Origin: JAPPHA01 sp965221575
GTDB lineage: Bacteria > Pseudomonadota > Alphaproteobacteria > Rhodobacterales > Rhodobacteraceae
Reading direction: 5' to 3'
Assembly (NCBI GenBank): GCA_965221575.1
Contig: CBDCSM010000014.1
Coordinates: forward strand, 1-64,000
DNA: 64,000 bases
Of this stretch, positions 54,160 to 63,011 are shown one piece after another (the first letter of the stretch is position 1; every line of letters starts with the position of its first letter). A program made the position numbers and the translations under genes. The notes below the pieces were generated by a model. The model saw only the letters and a program-made list of their open reading frames with translations. It ran no database searches and was not told where the DNA came from.

Positions 54160-55677
54160 TTACGCGGGTACGAACACGTTATTGTACTTTTCCCGTAACA
54201 GGTTCTTCTGAACCTTGCCCATGGTGTTTCGGGGCAACTCGTCGACGACCACCAGCTTGCTGGGATGCTTGAAACGCGCCAGCGAGGCCGCGGCGGCGGC
54301 GGCGATTGCGTCGAGGTCCGGATCGATACCCGAGGCCGGAACAATCAGCCCCAGGACAGTTTCTCCGAAGTCCGCGTGCGGCACGCCAATCACCGCGCTT
54401 TCAAGTACGCCCGGCTGTTCGTCGAGGACGAGTTCGATCTCCTTTGGGTAAACATTGTATCCCCCGGAAATGATCAGGTCCTTGTCACGCCCTGCGATGT
54501 GGACATAGCCGTCTTCATCGATTCTCCCGAGGTCTCCGGTTATGAAGAAACCGTCCGGGCGCAGTTCGGCCGCGGTCTTTTCCGGCATTTGCCAGTAACC
54601 CTTGAAAACGTTCGGGCCGCGAACCTCGATTTGTCCGACGCCGCCTGCCGCCACATCCTTGCCGTTCGCCGGATCCGTGATCCTGAGCTCCACGCCCGGC
54701 AGAGGGAATCCGACCGTGCCGGCACGCCGCACTCCGTCATAGGGGTTCGAGGTGTTCATGTTGGTCTCGGTCAAACCGTACCGCTCAAGGATGCGGTGGC
54801 CGGTACGTTTTTCAAATCGCACATGGGTCTCGGCCAGGAGCGGCGCGCTTCCTGAAATGAAGAGGCGCATGTGGCGCGTCAGGTCTGCCGTGAACCCCGG
54901 AGAATCCAGGAGGCGCGTATAAAATGTCGGAACGCCCATCAGGGTGGTGGCATCCGGCAGTCGCGCGATGACCAGGTCGAGATCAAACCTCGGAAGGAAG
55001 ATCATCGATCCGCCGGCAATCAGGGTGACATTCGTAGCCACGAAAAGCCCGTGGGTATGAAAGATCGGCAGGACGTGGAGAAGTACGTCGTTCGCATCGA
55101 AACGCCAGGCCTCGGCAAGGATTAGGGCATTCGACAGCAAGTTGCCCTGGGTGAGCATCGCGCCTTTAGAACGCCCGGTCGTGCCCGATGTATAGAGCAG
55201 TGCGGCAAGATCGTTTTCATCCCTTTCAATCGTCGGATAGGTGCTCGGCATGAGGCCGGCTTGATCCGAAAGACTTCCATTTCCGTCCGAATTCAGTGTC
55301 TCGAGTTGCACATCCGGCCGATTTCCCATCGCGGCAAGCGCAGCCTTGTTTCTTGCGTCACAAACAAAGGTCCTGGCGCCACTGTCTTCAATGAAATACG
55401 TGAGTTCGTCGACCGTGTAGGCCGTGTTGAGAGGTAAAATGACGATCCCGGACTGAACACAGGCTGCATAGAGTGCCAGCGCCCAGAAAGATTTCTCAAC
55501 CTGTACCGCCAGCCGGTCGCCTGGAGACATTCCGGCCCGCGTCAACACATGCGCAAACCGGGCCGCCACATCCAGGAAATCTGCATGGGTCACGACTGCG
55601 CCGTCTTCAAGGACGAGGAAAGGCGTTGTCTGCCCGTCGTGCTTTCCGAACAGTTGTTCGTAAAGCGGGTTGCTCAT
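54160..55677 (-). CDS. Malonyl-CoA synthetase (MatB-like)
   Basis: A 505-residue adenylate-forming ligase. The ATP loop is YTSGTTGRSKGAMLTQGNLL, then ILERYGLTETNMNTSNPYDG and DGFFITGDLGRIDEDGYVHI, with the catalytic lysine in LPRNTMGKVQKNLL. RAGTVGFPLPGVELRI and the NMNTSNPYDG segment are characteristic of MatB, which makes malonyl-CoA from malonate. Methylmalonate is an alternative substrate. It has no malonate transporter or decarboxylase beside it and sits alone in an accessory patch. Confidence 0.88.
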   Translation of the reverse strand: MSNPLYEQLFGKHDGQTTPFLVLEDGAVVTHADFLDVAARFAHVLTRAGMSPGDRLAVQVEKSFWALALYAACVQSGIVILPLNTAYTVDELTYFIEDSGARTFVCDARNKAALAAMGNRPDVQLETLNSDGNGSLSDQAGLMPSTYPTIERDENDLAALLYTSGTTGRSKGAMLTQGNLLSNALILAEAWRFDANDVLLHVLPIFHTHGLFVATNVTLIAGGSMIFLPRFDLDLVIARLPDATTLMGVPTFYTRLLDSPGFTADLTRHMRLFISGSAPLLAETHVRFEKRTGHRILERYGLTETNMNTSNPYDGVRRAGTVGFPLPGVELRITDPANGKDVAAGGVGQIEVRGPNVFKGYWQMPEKTAAELRPDGFFITGDLGRIDEDGYVHIAGRDKDLIISGGYNVYPKEIELVLDEQPGVLESAVIGVPHADFGETVLGLIVPASGIDPDLDAIAAAAAASLARFKHPSKLVVVDELPRNTMGKVQKNLLREKYNNVFVPA

Positions 55678-55908
55678 CGCCTAGCCTCCTGCATGCCGTT
55701 TCAAATCCTTCAATCACGCACAGAAAATTCGGGATTTCAACACCTTGATGTTCCGTTTTCCGGCACCACCTTTCGGCGACAACATCCTGGGACTGCATCG
55801 CCAGTGAAATGTTGACGGCGGATGACCAGAAACCACGGGCCAATCGTCGGACCGTTCCTCCGGGTGAGTCGAAACGTCACCGAAACCCCGGAAACGTGTC
55901 CACTAATG

Positions 55909-55965
55909 TATCGAAGGTTTAGGCTAATTCAAAATCTAATATTGAATTAGCCTAAACCTTCGATA
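55909..55965. repeat. Perfect inverted repeat, 24-base arms, before the DUF4143 ATPase gene
   Basis: Left arm 55909-55932, right arm 55942-55965, exact complements with a nine-base spacer. It is AT-rich compared with the surroundings and ends 11 bases before the ATPase start, so it covers the place of its promoter and ribosome binding site. It could be an operator, a cruciform, or a hairpin hiding the start codon. Confidence 0.85.
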
Positions 55966-55976
55966 TTCTGTGTGCC

Positions 55977-57161
55977 ATGATTGAACGCGACCTCGCACCG
56001 AGGCTGATCAAGGCGGCGCAAACCTGGCCGTCCGTCACGCTCACCGGACCTCGGCAGAGCGGAAAGACGACGTTGTGCCGCGCCCTGTTTCCACAGCATC
56101 AGTACGAGACACTGGAAGCACCGGACGTGCGAGCCTTCGCCACCGAGGACCCCCGTGCCTTCCTGGCCCAGTTTCCGAGAGGCGCGGTTCTCGACGAGGT
56201 GCAAAGAGCGCCAGATCTGCTTTCCTACCTTCAGGGCATCATTGACGCAGACCCGGCACCGGGTCGTTGGATTCTCACAGGTTCGCAAAACCTCTCTTTG
56301 CTCGAATCTGTCAGCCAGTCACTTGCCGGACGAACGGCAGTGTACAACCTCCTTCCGTTGACGCGGGGCGAGACGATGCGTTTCCCACGGCACCCTGCGA
56401 CTCTCGAAGAAACACTCATTACCGGGTCCTACCCGCGCATATTCGATGAGGGCCAGGACGTGGCGGACTGGCTCGGTTCATACGTCGCCACCTACATTGA
56501 ACGCGATGTACGAATGATCAGTAATGTAGGCGATCTCGCGACGTTTCAACGCTTTGTCACTCTTTGCGCCGGCCGAACTGCGCAGTTGTTGAACTACTCG
56601 TCTCTTTCGGGGGATTGCGGCATCTCGCAACCGACTGCGAAAGCATGGCTCGGCGTACTTGAAACAAGCTTTGTCGCTTTCCGCCTCCCGGCACTTCACA
56701 CGAGTCTTCGTAAGCGGCTGGTAAAGATGCCGAAACTGCATTTCTACGATACCGGACTCGTCTGCTGGTTGCTGGGTATTCGTACTCCGGAACACCTTCG
56801 TTCACATCCGCTGCGCGGCCCGATATTCGAAACCTGGGTAGTTTCGGAGATGGCCAAACGCCGGGCCAACCAGGGCGAAACCGGCGGAGGCCTCTCGTTC
56901 TTCCGTGACCGGAACGGAGCGGAAGCCGATCTCATAGTCGAAAACCCGACCGGCACCACGATTGTCGAAGCCAAGTCCTCCGCGACCGCATCGTCCAGCC
57001 TGTTCGCTGTCTCAAAGCGCATCCGAAGACAGCTTGCCCAAACGACCAGCCGATGCTCTATCGTCGTTGTCTACGGCGGTGATCAAACCCAACGCAGGGG
57101 AACGGACAGCCTGATCCCCTGGAGGAATTTGCACGAGTTCGACTGGGATGCATCAGACTGA
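55977..57161 (+). CDS. AAA-type ATPase with DUF4143 nuclease-like domain
   Basis: A 394-residue protein. Walker A is GPRQSGKT at 24-31, Walker B AVLDEVQ follows near 70, and the sensor TGSQNLSLLESVSQSLAGR is intact. The C-terminal part has the DUF4143 pattern (KLHFYDTGLVCWLLGI, then FETWVVSEMAKRR and GAEADLIVE, a PD-(D/E)xK-like site with E and a following AKSS). The family is common in mobile gene pools and its biology is unsettled. The start is at 55977, directly after a long palindrome. Confidence 0.9.
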   Translation: MIERDLAPRLIKAAQTWPSVTLTGPRQSGKTTLCRALFPQHQYETLEAPDVRAFATEDPRAFLAQFPRGAVLDEVQRAPDLLSYLQGIIDADPAPGRWILTGSQNLSLLESVSQSLAGRTAVYNLLPLTRGETMRFPRHPATLEETLITGSYPRIFDEGQDVADWLGSYVATYIERDVRMISNVGDLATFQRFVTLCAGRTAQLLNYSSLSGDCGISQPTAKAWLGVLETSFVAFRLPALHTSLRKRLVKMPKLHFYDTGLVCWLLGIRTPEHLRSHPLRGPIFETWVVSEMAKRRANQGETGGGLSFFRDRNGAEADLIVENPTGTTIVEAKSSATASSSLFAVSKRIRRQLAQTTSRCSIVVVYGGDQTQRRGTDSLIPWRNLHEFDWDASD

Positions 57162-57479
57162 ATCCTTGCTGTCGGGTCCACCTCACGATGATCAACGGAG
57201 CTGGGGGAGCGCGCTGTTCCCCAACAAGACATTGAAAATTGATTCTTCAGCATTCGATCTACATTCGGCTCAATTTCCGATGATCGATTTCGCCGCACAT
57301 CTGGAAACCTCACGGAAACCGGCAGACCGTCCGCTCAAAGTCAAGTTTACCCCACTGTCCGACGGTGGTGCTTTCATCTAACCGAATGACACGGGGCACG
57401 CGCCACTCCTGCGAGGCCAGCTCAATCCGATCCTGGATGACCAGAACTGCACAAATCTCTACTTCGACAACGTCGCCAT
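57162..57479. other. Gap, perhaps scrambled 5' part of the following pseudogene
   Basis: Contains short protein-like runs in one plus frame (MIDFAAHLETSRKPADRPLK), interrupted by a stop near 57380. No start signal or family match. It may hold the lost N-terminal half of the nuclease-like gene. Confidence 0.4.
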
Positions 57480-57976
57480 CAATGGCTGTTTTTCATTTCG
57501 CCAACGGAAATCTGGTTTTTCAAAGTATAACCACCGCCCCCGTGCGGCGCCGGCCTTGTCGCAATGCGAAAGCCCGCAGGAAAGTCGTGGCCCAAGTCCT
57601 GGACTATATGGAGAGCACGGCCACTTGGACCTGTGCGGATCTTGAGGCAGAGGTCAAAATAGTCCGGACAATAACGGACCAAGAGGAGGCAGGCTCGCTA
57701 TACGGCCTGGTTTCAGAGCAATCTGAGCTTGCGGAACAGCGTTTCAATGACGCTGTTTCGCGAAAGTTGGGGTCGGGTCACGGAATTTTTTTGATCGTTG
57801 CCGACGGCATCCGGGAAGAGGTGGATACGCCGGTCAACTATGTCCAGAGAAACGCAGGCTTACGCTTCAGGCTGGCGCTCGTGGAGATCGCCAGTTGGCG
57901 ATTTCCGGACGATGATGACTTCCTGCTCCAACCTCGTGCCGTCGTGCGGATTGAAAATGGCCAAATCATGTGTTGA
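57480..57976 (+). pseudogene. Degraded PD-(D/E)xK nuclease-like gene
   Basis: The plus frame from 57480 (MAVFHFANGNLVFQSI) reaches AKARRKVVAQVLDYMESTAT and then NDAVSRKLGSGHGIFLIVAD, a pattern found in DNA-binding nuclease-like proteins where VxQVLDY follows the catalytic core. The segment where the core E-x-K should be reads TTAPVRRRPCRN instead, and the N-terminal half is missing or scrambled in 57162-57479. It therefore looks like a leftover; a small intact DNA-binding protein is less likely. Confidence 0.45.
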
Positions 57977-58110
57977 TTTCCGGTTTCTGGTCAAAACGAA
58001 CACAATATATGGCATCCGTTCAAGTGCTAAGGTCCGACCTTCAGGTTTTGCAAGCTTGGAATCGAACTGTACCAACCTTTTGGTTCCCCGTGGTCTTGAA
58101 GGTGTATTGA

Positions 58111-58388
58111 ACACAAGGCCATTTCCGGGCTGCATGAAGAACGCGCAGAACGGTCACCGCATCCACGGTTTCAGCATAGACCCAATGTAGTTTGGGCGAA
58201 CAACCAATTCGCGAGTTCCTTCTACCCTTCCTGGGCGCCCGCTCTTCGGGTGAACGGCTAATCGGGATACCTTGTCCCTTACTTCATCCAATGAGAGCCT
58301 GTGCGGCATCCGGGTTGTCGTCGGAGATGTAGTCGACGATCGCAAGAAGGTCAGATTGCGCCAGCGCCTTCCATTCAAGTTCCGGCAC
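58111..58388 (-). pseudogene. ParE/RelE-family toxin with two frameshifts
   Basis: From a GTG at 58388 the minus strand reads ELEWKALAQSDLLAIVDYIS and then stops at 58290. One base too many near 58288-58289 breaks the frame; removing it gives ALIDEVRDKVSRLAVHPKSG, then RPGRVEGTRELVVRPNYI. A second, compensating shift near 58181-58183 restores VYAETVDAVTVLRVLHAARK and WP. The joined sequence is the ParE toxin fold, overlapping the relB stop. Both shifts together make the toxin non-functional. Confidence 0.75.
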
Positions 58389-58674
58389 GACGCTTGCCGT
58401 CGATCAGCGCCCGGGTTTCTTGCAAGACTTGGTCATGCGGGACGGCAGGCCGTGAATCGTTCAGCGCTTCATACACCTTTTTTCGGAACCAGGCGTCATG
58501 GGAATCGGGGTCGGCAGTCAGCCCGGCAGGAAGACCGCCCTCGGCGGCGATGCGGGTCAGCAGGATGCGCACAGCATCGGAAAGGGTCAGGCCAATCCCT
58601 TTCAGGGCTTCCGCGGCCTTTCCTTTCAAGCGGTCATCGACGCGGACATGGAGCATTGAGGTTTGAGCGGGCAT
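58375..58674 (-). CDS. RelB/DinJ-family antitoxin
   Basis: A 99-residue protein. The N-terminus SMLHVRVDDRLKGKAAEALK and GIGLTLSDAVRILLTRIAAE is the ribbon-helix-helix DNA-binding part of DinJ/RelB, followed by GGLPAGL and a toxin-wrapping tail. It would repress its own operon and neutralise the toxin encoded next. The reading frame is intact although its toxin gene is broken, so it may now act as an orphan repressor. Confidence 0.88.
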   Translation of the reverse strand: MPAQTSMLHVRVDDRLKGKAAEALKGIGLTLSDAVRILLTRIAAEGGLPAGLTADPDSHDAWFRKKVYEALNDSRPAVPHDQVLQETRALIDGKRRAGT

Positions 58675-59329
58675 AACGTGTCCTCCTGTTCAGAAGGATT
58701 TATGCGTCTCAATTGAGATACGGTCAACAAGTGTTTCTTACGTTCCAGAGCGGGAAGCCTAAATTTTACCGGCATCCCCCTGGCCCAAGTAAGAGCCAAT
58801 CGGACGACCGAAGAAGCGAGCGTTAGCGGCTGGAATAATGCGCGTATAATCAGAATGTTCTGATTACCCGCGATTCTCAAAAACCGTCAACACGGAGAGT
58901 CTCGTCAGTGCGTTAACACCAACTGAACGCTGCATGGCAGAATTACCGCGCTCAAGTGCTATGGAAGGAAGCTCAGTTTCCGGATGCCCTGAGAACATGG
59001 TCGCACTTGCTGTTAATGACGAGACGGTGGAAAGATCGTCGCGAACACTCTCCGAATGATTCCAGGATCTTGTAGGTCCACGTGACTCTCCCTCCGAACC
59101 TTCGCGGCCAGGGCCTGCCGCGGAAACGAAGAACAGTGTTCATAGGTCCCGATGACGCGCCCGGGCGATTCCGCGGGCGAGCTTACAGGCATTGCGCAAA
59201 AATACTCGTTCCACGCGACCAAGTGAGGATGCACGGGCCTGAGGGACCACGGAATCGGCTTCGCTTGCAGAAATCACTGGAGTTGCCATCAACAGAAGCG
59301 CGTCGTGGCGGCAGTTTCCCGGATGCGGA
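58675..59329. other. Gap with a palindrome and possible promoter
   Basis: No supported gene. A 20-base palindrome, TAATCAGAA-TG-TTCTGATTA, lies at 58847-58866 and overlaps a TATAAT at 58845-58850 on the plus strand. On the minus strand a TTGACG lies upstream of the same site at the right distance for a promoter firing towards relB, about 170 bases away. Probable regulatory site, partner unknown. Confidence 0.4.
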
Positions 59330-60772
59330 TTACATCTCTCCCTGCAGGATCATTTCTTCGTCAGCGAGAGTCACACGCAGAATATTGGTTGACCCGGACA
59401 CGTTGAACGGAATGCCTGCCGTGACGACAATGTGATCTGTTTCTCCGGCAAACCCGCTGTCGCGGGCGGCCTTGGCGGCCCCGACAACTGCGTGCTTGAA
59501 TCGCAATATTTCCTCCGTAAGGACACAATGCAGTCCCCAGACGATCGCCAGGCGGCGCGCCGTCGCGGCCAGGGGCGTCAACGCCAGGATAGGGACTCGT
59601 GGACGTTCACGTGCGGCGAGCATCGACGTCGTTCCGGAATGCGTGAAACAGCAAATTGCCTTGACATCGGTCGTCTCCGCCACCTGGCGCGCTGAAACTG
59701 TAATTGCATCCGCGACCGAACATTCCGCCTCCGACCTCGAGGCTTCGATCACCTGCCGATAGATCGCGTCCTGTTCGACTTCGACCGCGACGTCATTCAT
59801 CGTTTGGACGGCTTCAACCGGGAACATGCCAACCGCCGACTCCGCCGACAGCATGATGGCGTCCGCCCCCTCGTAGATCGCGGTCGCAACGTCAGAGACC
59901 TCCGCACGGGTCGGAACCGGCGCCGAGGTCATGCTTTCAAGCATCTGCGTTGCCACGACGACAGGTTTGCCGACGCGCCGGCATGCGCGAACAAGCCGTT
60001 TCTGGATCGGGGGCAAGTTCTGTACCGGCATTTCGACACCGAGGTCGCCCCGCGCGACCATGACGCCATCGACGCAATCCAGAATCCGGTCAAATGCCTT
60101 TACTGCCGCCGGCTTTTCGATCTTCGCCATTACCGCGGCACGACCGGCAACCAGGCGCCGGGCTTCAATCACGTCCTCGGGACGTTGAACGAATGAAAGC
60201 GCCATCCAGTCGACGCCCAGCGAACAGACGAATTCAAGATCATTCCTGTCCTTTTCGGTCAACGCCGGCACAGGGAGAATGGTATCCGGAACATGGACCC
60301 CTTTCCGGTCCGATATCTCGCCGCCCACGACGACCCGGCAGTTCGCGAAGTCGGCGCCGCAATCGTCGACCGTCAGATGAACCCTCCCATCATTGACGAG
60401 AAGCCGCGACCCTGGCGACAACACGGAAAACACCTCTTCATGGGGCAGCGAAACCCGGGTCTCATCCCCTTCCGAATCGTTCAGCTCGAATCTGAACTGC
60501 TCCCCGGCCTTGAGTTCGACCTCGCCTTCACGAAACGTACCACAGCGGATCTTGGGACCCTGAAGATCCGCCAGGATGCAGATCGGTCGCCCGGTTTCCT
60601 TTTCGATCCCGCGTACCCGGCGGTGTCGCGCCGCAATGTCATCGTGGGATCCGTGGCTCATGTTCAACCGGAAAACGTCGGCGCCGGCCTTGAACATCGC
60701 CATCAACATGTCGTGCGAATCCGACGCAGGACCAAGCGTCGCAACAATTTTTACATTGCGGTGTCGCCTCAA
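59330..60772 (-). CDS. pyk: Pyruvate kinase
   Basis: A 480-residue enzyme. KIVATLGPAS at the N-terminus, VFRLNMSHGS, MAKIEKP with the catalytic lysine, DGVMVARGDLGVEMP and ATQMLESM follow in order, with the C-terminal regulatory domain complete. It makes pyruvate and ATP from phosphoenolpyruvate. The start is taken as TTG at 60772 (RRHRNVKIVATLG), with GGGAGG eight bases before it, because the family begins a few residues before KIVATLGP. Confidence 0.96.
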   Translation of the reverse strand: MRRHRNVKIVATLGPASDSHDMLMAMFKAGADVFRLNMSHGSHDDIAARHRRVRGIEKETGRPICILADLQGPKIRCGTFREGEVELKAGEQFRFELNDSEGDETRVSLPHEEVFSVLSPGSRLLVNDGRVHLTVDDCGADFANCRVVVGGEISDRKGVHVPDTILPVPALTEKDRNDLEFVCSLGVDWMALSFVQRPEDVIEARRLVAGRAAVMAKIEKPAAVKAFDRILDCVDGVMVARGDLGVEMPVQNLPPIQKRLVRACRRVGKPVVVATQMLESMTSAPVPTRAEVSDVATAIYEGADAIMLSAESAVGMFPVEAVQTMNDVAVEVEQDAIYRQVIEASRSEAECSVADAITVSARQVAETTDVKAICCFTHSGTTSMLAARERPRVPILALTPLAATARRLAIVWGLHCVLTEEILRFKHAVVGAAKAARDSGFAGETDHIVVTAGIPFNVSGSTNILRVTLADEEMILQGEM

Positions 60773-60913
60773 TAACTCACCCTCCCGCCAAATCCCGACC
60801 GGCAATACAGCCATTTGACCTGCATTGGCTACATGGTCGGGTCCGAATTGTCACCAAGGAAGGACGCAAAGGTCGTCGGGCAGGGTGGCGGCACACGACA
60901 AATTCGTTAAACG

Positions 60914-61711
60914 GTGTTCCTCGTTAACGAATCGGTTGCCGGATCCAAATTGCCCCCGCCATTCAACGTCTACAACAGAAACCGTGCCTCGCGAATTGTC
61001 CTGATCTGCGATCATGCGACCAATCATGTCCCTCGATGGGTGAACGGTGGTTCGCTCGGCCTCAACGGCAGTGACATGGGGCGCCACGTCGCCCACGACA
61101 TCGGGGCGGCCGGCGTTACCCGCAATCTCGCGGATACCCTCGACGCAACGGCCGTTCTGTCAAATTTCTCGCGGCTGGTCATCGATCCCAACCGCGGAGA
61201 AACAGACCCGACCCTGATCATGCAGATCTGCGATGGCATCGTCGTGCCTGCAAACAGGTCCATCAGCCCTCGGGAACGGGAGCGCCGGTTGAACCGGTGC
61301 CATCGTCCCTACCACGAAACTATATCTTCCATGCTGGATGAGATCGATGACCCGGTCGTCCTGTCAATTCACTCGTTTACGCCCAGGATGTGGACCGGTC
61401 CGAAGCGGCCCTGGAATATCGGGGTCCTGTCGTCGACCGATCGCAGGATCGCCGACCCGCTTCTTGCATTGCTCAACGATCATGCCGGTCTCGTCGTCGG
61501 AGACAATCGCCCGTATGCCGGGCGACTGCCGGGCGACACGATCGATCGCCATGCGTTTCAGTCGGGATACCCCCACGCGTTGATCGAGATTCGCAATGAC
61601 CAGATTGAGACCGAATCTTCTCAACTTGAATGGGCGGATTTCCTCGCGCCGATATTGCGCCGAGTCGTCGATTGTGTCACGGGCTCCGATGACTGCCAAA
61701 GGAGGACGTGA
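60914..61711 (+). CDS. N-formylglutamate amidohydrolase
   Basis: A 265-residue protein. The N-terminal IVLICDHATNHVP and the central LVIDPNRGETDPTLI, then VVLSIHSFTPRM with zinc-binding histidines, match the family. The enzyme hydrolyses N-formylglutamate in histidine breakdown or related formyl amides. It overlaps the DUF1244 gene (TGATG). No histidine-utilisation genes are near, so another amide may be the substrate. Confidence 0.9.
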   Translation: MFLVNESVAGSKLPPPFNVYNRNRASRIVLICDHATNHVPRWVNGGSLGLNGSDMGRHVAHDIGAAGVTRNLADTLDATAVLSNFSRLVIDPNRGETDPTLIMQICDGIVVPANRSISPRERERRLNRCHRPYHETISSMLDEIDDPVVLSIHSFTPRMWTGPKRPWNIGVLSSTDRRIADPLLALLNDHAGLVVGDNRPYAGRLPGDTIDRHAFQSGYPHALIEIRNDQIETESSQLEWADFLAPILRRVVDCVTGSDDCQRRT

Positions 61712-62001
61712 TGGACGATCAGACCAGACTGGAACTTGAAGCCGCGGCCTTCCGGCGACTTCAGGAACACCTCATGCGCCGGACAGACGTGCAGAACATC
61801 GACATGATGAACCTCGCCGGATTCTGTCGCAACTGCCTGTCAAGGTGGTACCAGGAAGCGGCAAACGAACGTGGCATTGCCATGACGAAGGACGAGGGCC
61901 GCGAAATCTTCTACGGAATGCCGTTTTCCGAATGGCGCGTATCGTATCAAACCGAGGCGACCGAAGATCAGCTGGACCAGTTCAGGGAATCGCATGGTTG
62001 A
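61711..62001 (+). CDS. DUF1244 family protein
   Basis: A 96-residue protein with the DUF1244 pattern: FRRLQEHLMRRTDVQNIDMM, then LAGFCRNCLSRWYQEAA and EGREIFYGMPFSEWR. The two cysteines in FCRNCLSRWY are conserved. Function unknown. It starts one base inside the previous stop, so both proteins are made together. Confidence 0.92.
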   Translation: MDDQTRLELEAAAFRRLQEHLMRRTDVQNIDMMNLAGFCRNCLSRWYQEAANERGIAMTKDEGREIFYGMPFSEWRVSYQTEATEDQLDQFRESHG

Positions 62002-62008
62002 TGCTCTC

Positions 62009-62038
62009 TTCCCGCAGGCCAGCGAGAGTCTGCGGGAA
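62009..62038 (+). terminator. Hairpin after the DUF1244 gene
   Basis: TTCCCGCAG at 62009-62017 pairs with CTGCGGGAA at 62030-62038 around a 12-base loop, starting eight bases after the stop codon. There is no T run on either side, so it may be a protective hairpin between convergent units. Confidence 0.4.
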
Positions 62039-62117
62039 AGGCGCTCTACAGCTGCCGGGCTGGTTCAATTCGCGGCAGAAGATCCCTGAAAGTGCCGCTA
62101 TCCGGTGGAGATGCCGC

Positions 62118-62969
62118 TCAAACCGCTGATTTTCGGCTTTCCTCTAGGTAGATTTCACGGAGACGCCGGGCCACCGGTCCCGGCTTTCCGTCACCGATCG
62201 TTGCGCCATCAATCGAAACGACCGGCATGACAAACGTCGATGCCGCCGTGATAAAAGCTTCATCCGCCTCCCTGGCCTCATCCGGCGTGAAGGCGCGCTC
62301 CTCGATTCGAACCTGCCGCTCCCGGGCATACCTGAGCACCGCCGCCCGTGTAATGCCATGCAGGATATCGTTCGAAAGTTCCCGGGTGATGATCGTGTCG
62401 TCTTTCACTATGTACGCATTGTTTGACGTGCCTTCCGTAACGAACCCGTCCTGAACGAGCCAGGCATCGTCGGCTCCCCTGGACTTCGCCTCCATTTTTG
62501 ACATGGACGGATAGAGCAGTTGAACGGTCTTGATGTCCCTTCGTCCCCAGCGAAGGTCGTCCACGAATACGACCCGGATGCCCGTCTCTGCCTGTGCGCT
62601 TTCTGCCAGCGACTTGACCTGCGTAAAAAGAACGACAGTCGGGGTCGCGTCCTCCGGGTAGGCGAAGTCCCTGTCGGCAACCCCCCGCGTGATCTGGAGA
62701 TAGACCAGTCCTTCATCAAGTTCGTTGAGCCGAACCAGCTCCCGATGGACTTCAAGAAGGTTGGCAGAATTCAACGGGTTTTCCATGTCGAGTTCGCCAA
62801 GTGATCGGGCCAGCCGTTTCACATGTCCTTCGAAATCGACCAGTTTTCCGTCAAGGACGGCCGTGACCTCGTACACGGCGTCCGACATGAGGAATCCCCT
62901 GTCAAAAACGGATACCCGCGCGGCGGTTTCCGGCACGTAGTCACCGTTCACATAAACAATCCTGCTCAT
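62118..62969 (-). CDS. D-amino-acid transaminase (class IV aminotransferase)
   Basis: A 283-residue PLP enzyme of the Dat/BCAT fold. VYVNGDYVPETAARVSVFDR at the N-terminus, YLQITRGVADRDFAYP, the PLP lysine at about 147 in RRDIKTVQLL, and TEGTSNNAYIVKDD are as in D-alanine aminotransferase. It exchanges the amino group between D-amino acids and 2-oxoacids. The next gene upstream on the same strand is a dipeptide epimerase, which together point to cell-wall peptide recycling. Confidence 0.9.
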   Translation of the reverse strand: MSRIVYVNGDYVPETAARVSVFDRGFLMSDAVYEVTAVLDGKLVDFEGHVKRLARSLGELDMENPLNSANLLEVHRELVRLNELDEGLVYLQITRGVADRDFAYPEDATPTVVLFTQVKSLAESAQAETGIRVVFVDDLRWGRRDIKTVQLLYPSMSKMEAKSRGADDAWLVQDGFVTEGTSNNAYIVKDDTIITRELSNDILHGITRAAVLRYARERQVRIEERAFTPDEAREADEAFITAASTFVMPVVSIDGATIGDGKPGPVARRLREIYLEESRKSAV

Positions 62970-63011
62970 TTTTCTTTCCGTTTCTGCCTGGATTCGTCCC
63001 TGGTTGTGACC

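Noticed and set aside
58045..58065. T-arm-like sequence on the minus strand
   Set aside because: It lies just beyond the broken parE gene and no cloverleaf forms around it.
59082..59435. 117-codon plus-strand frame opposite the pyruvate kinase end
   Set aside because: No family pattern and partial overlap with the well-supported kinase gene.
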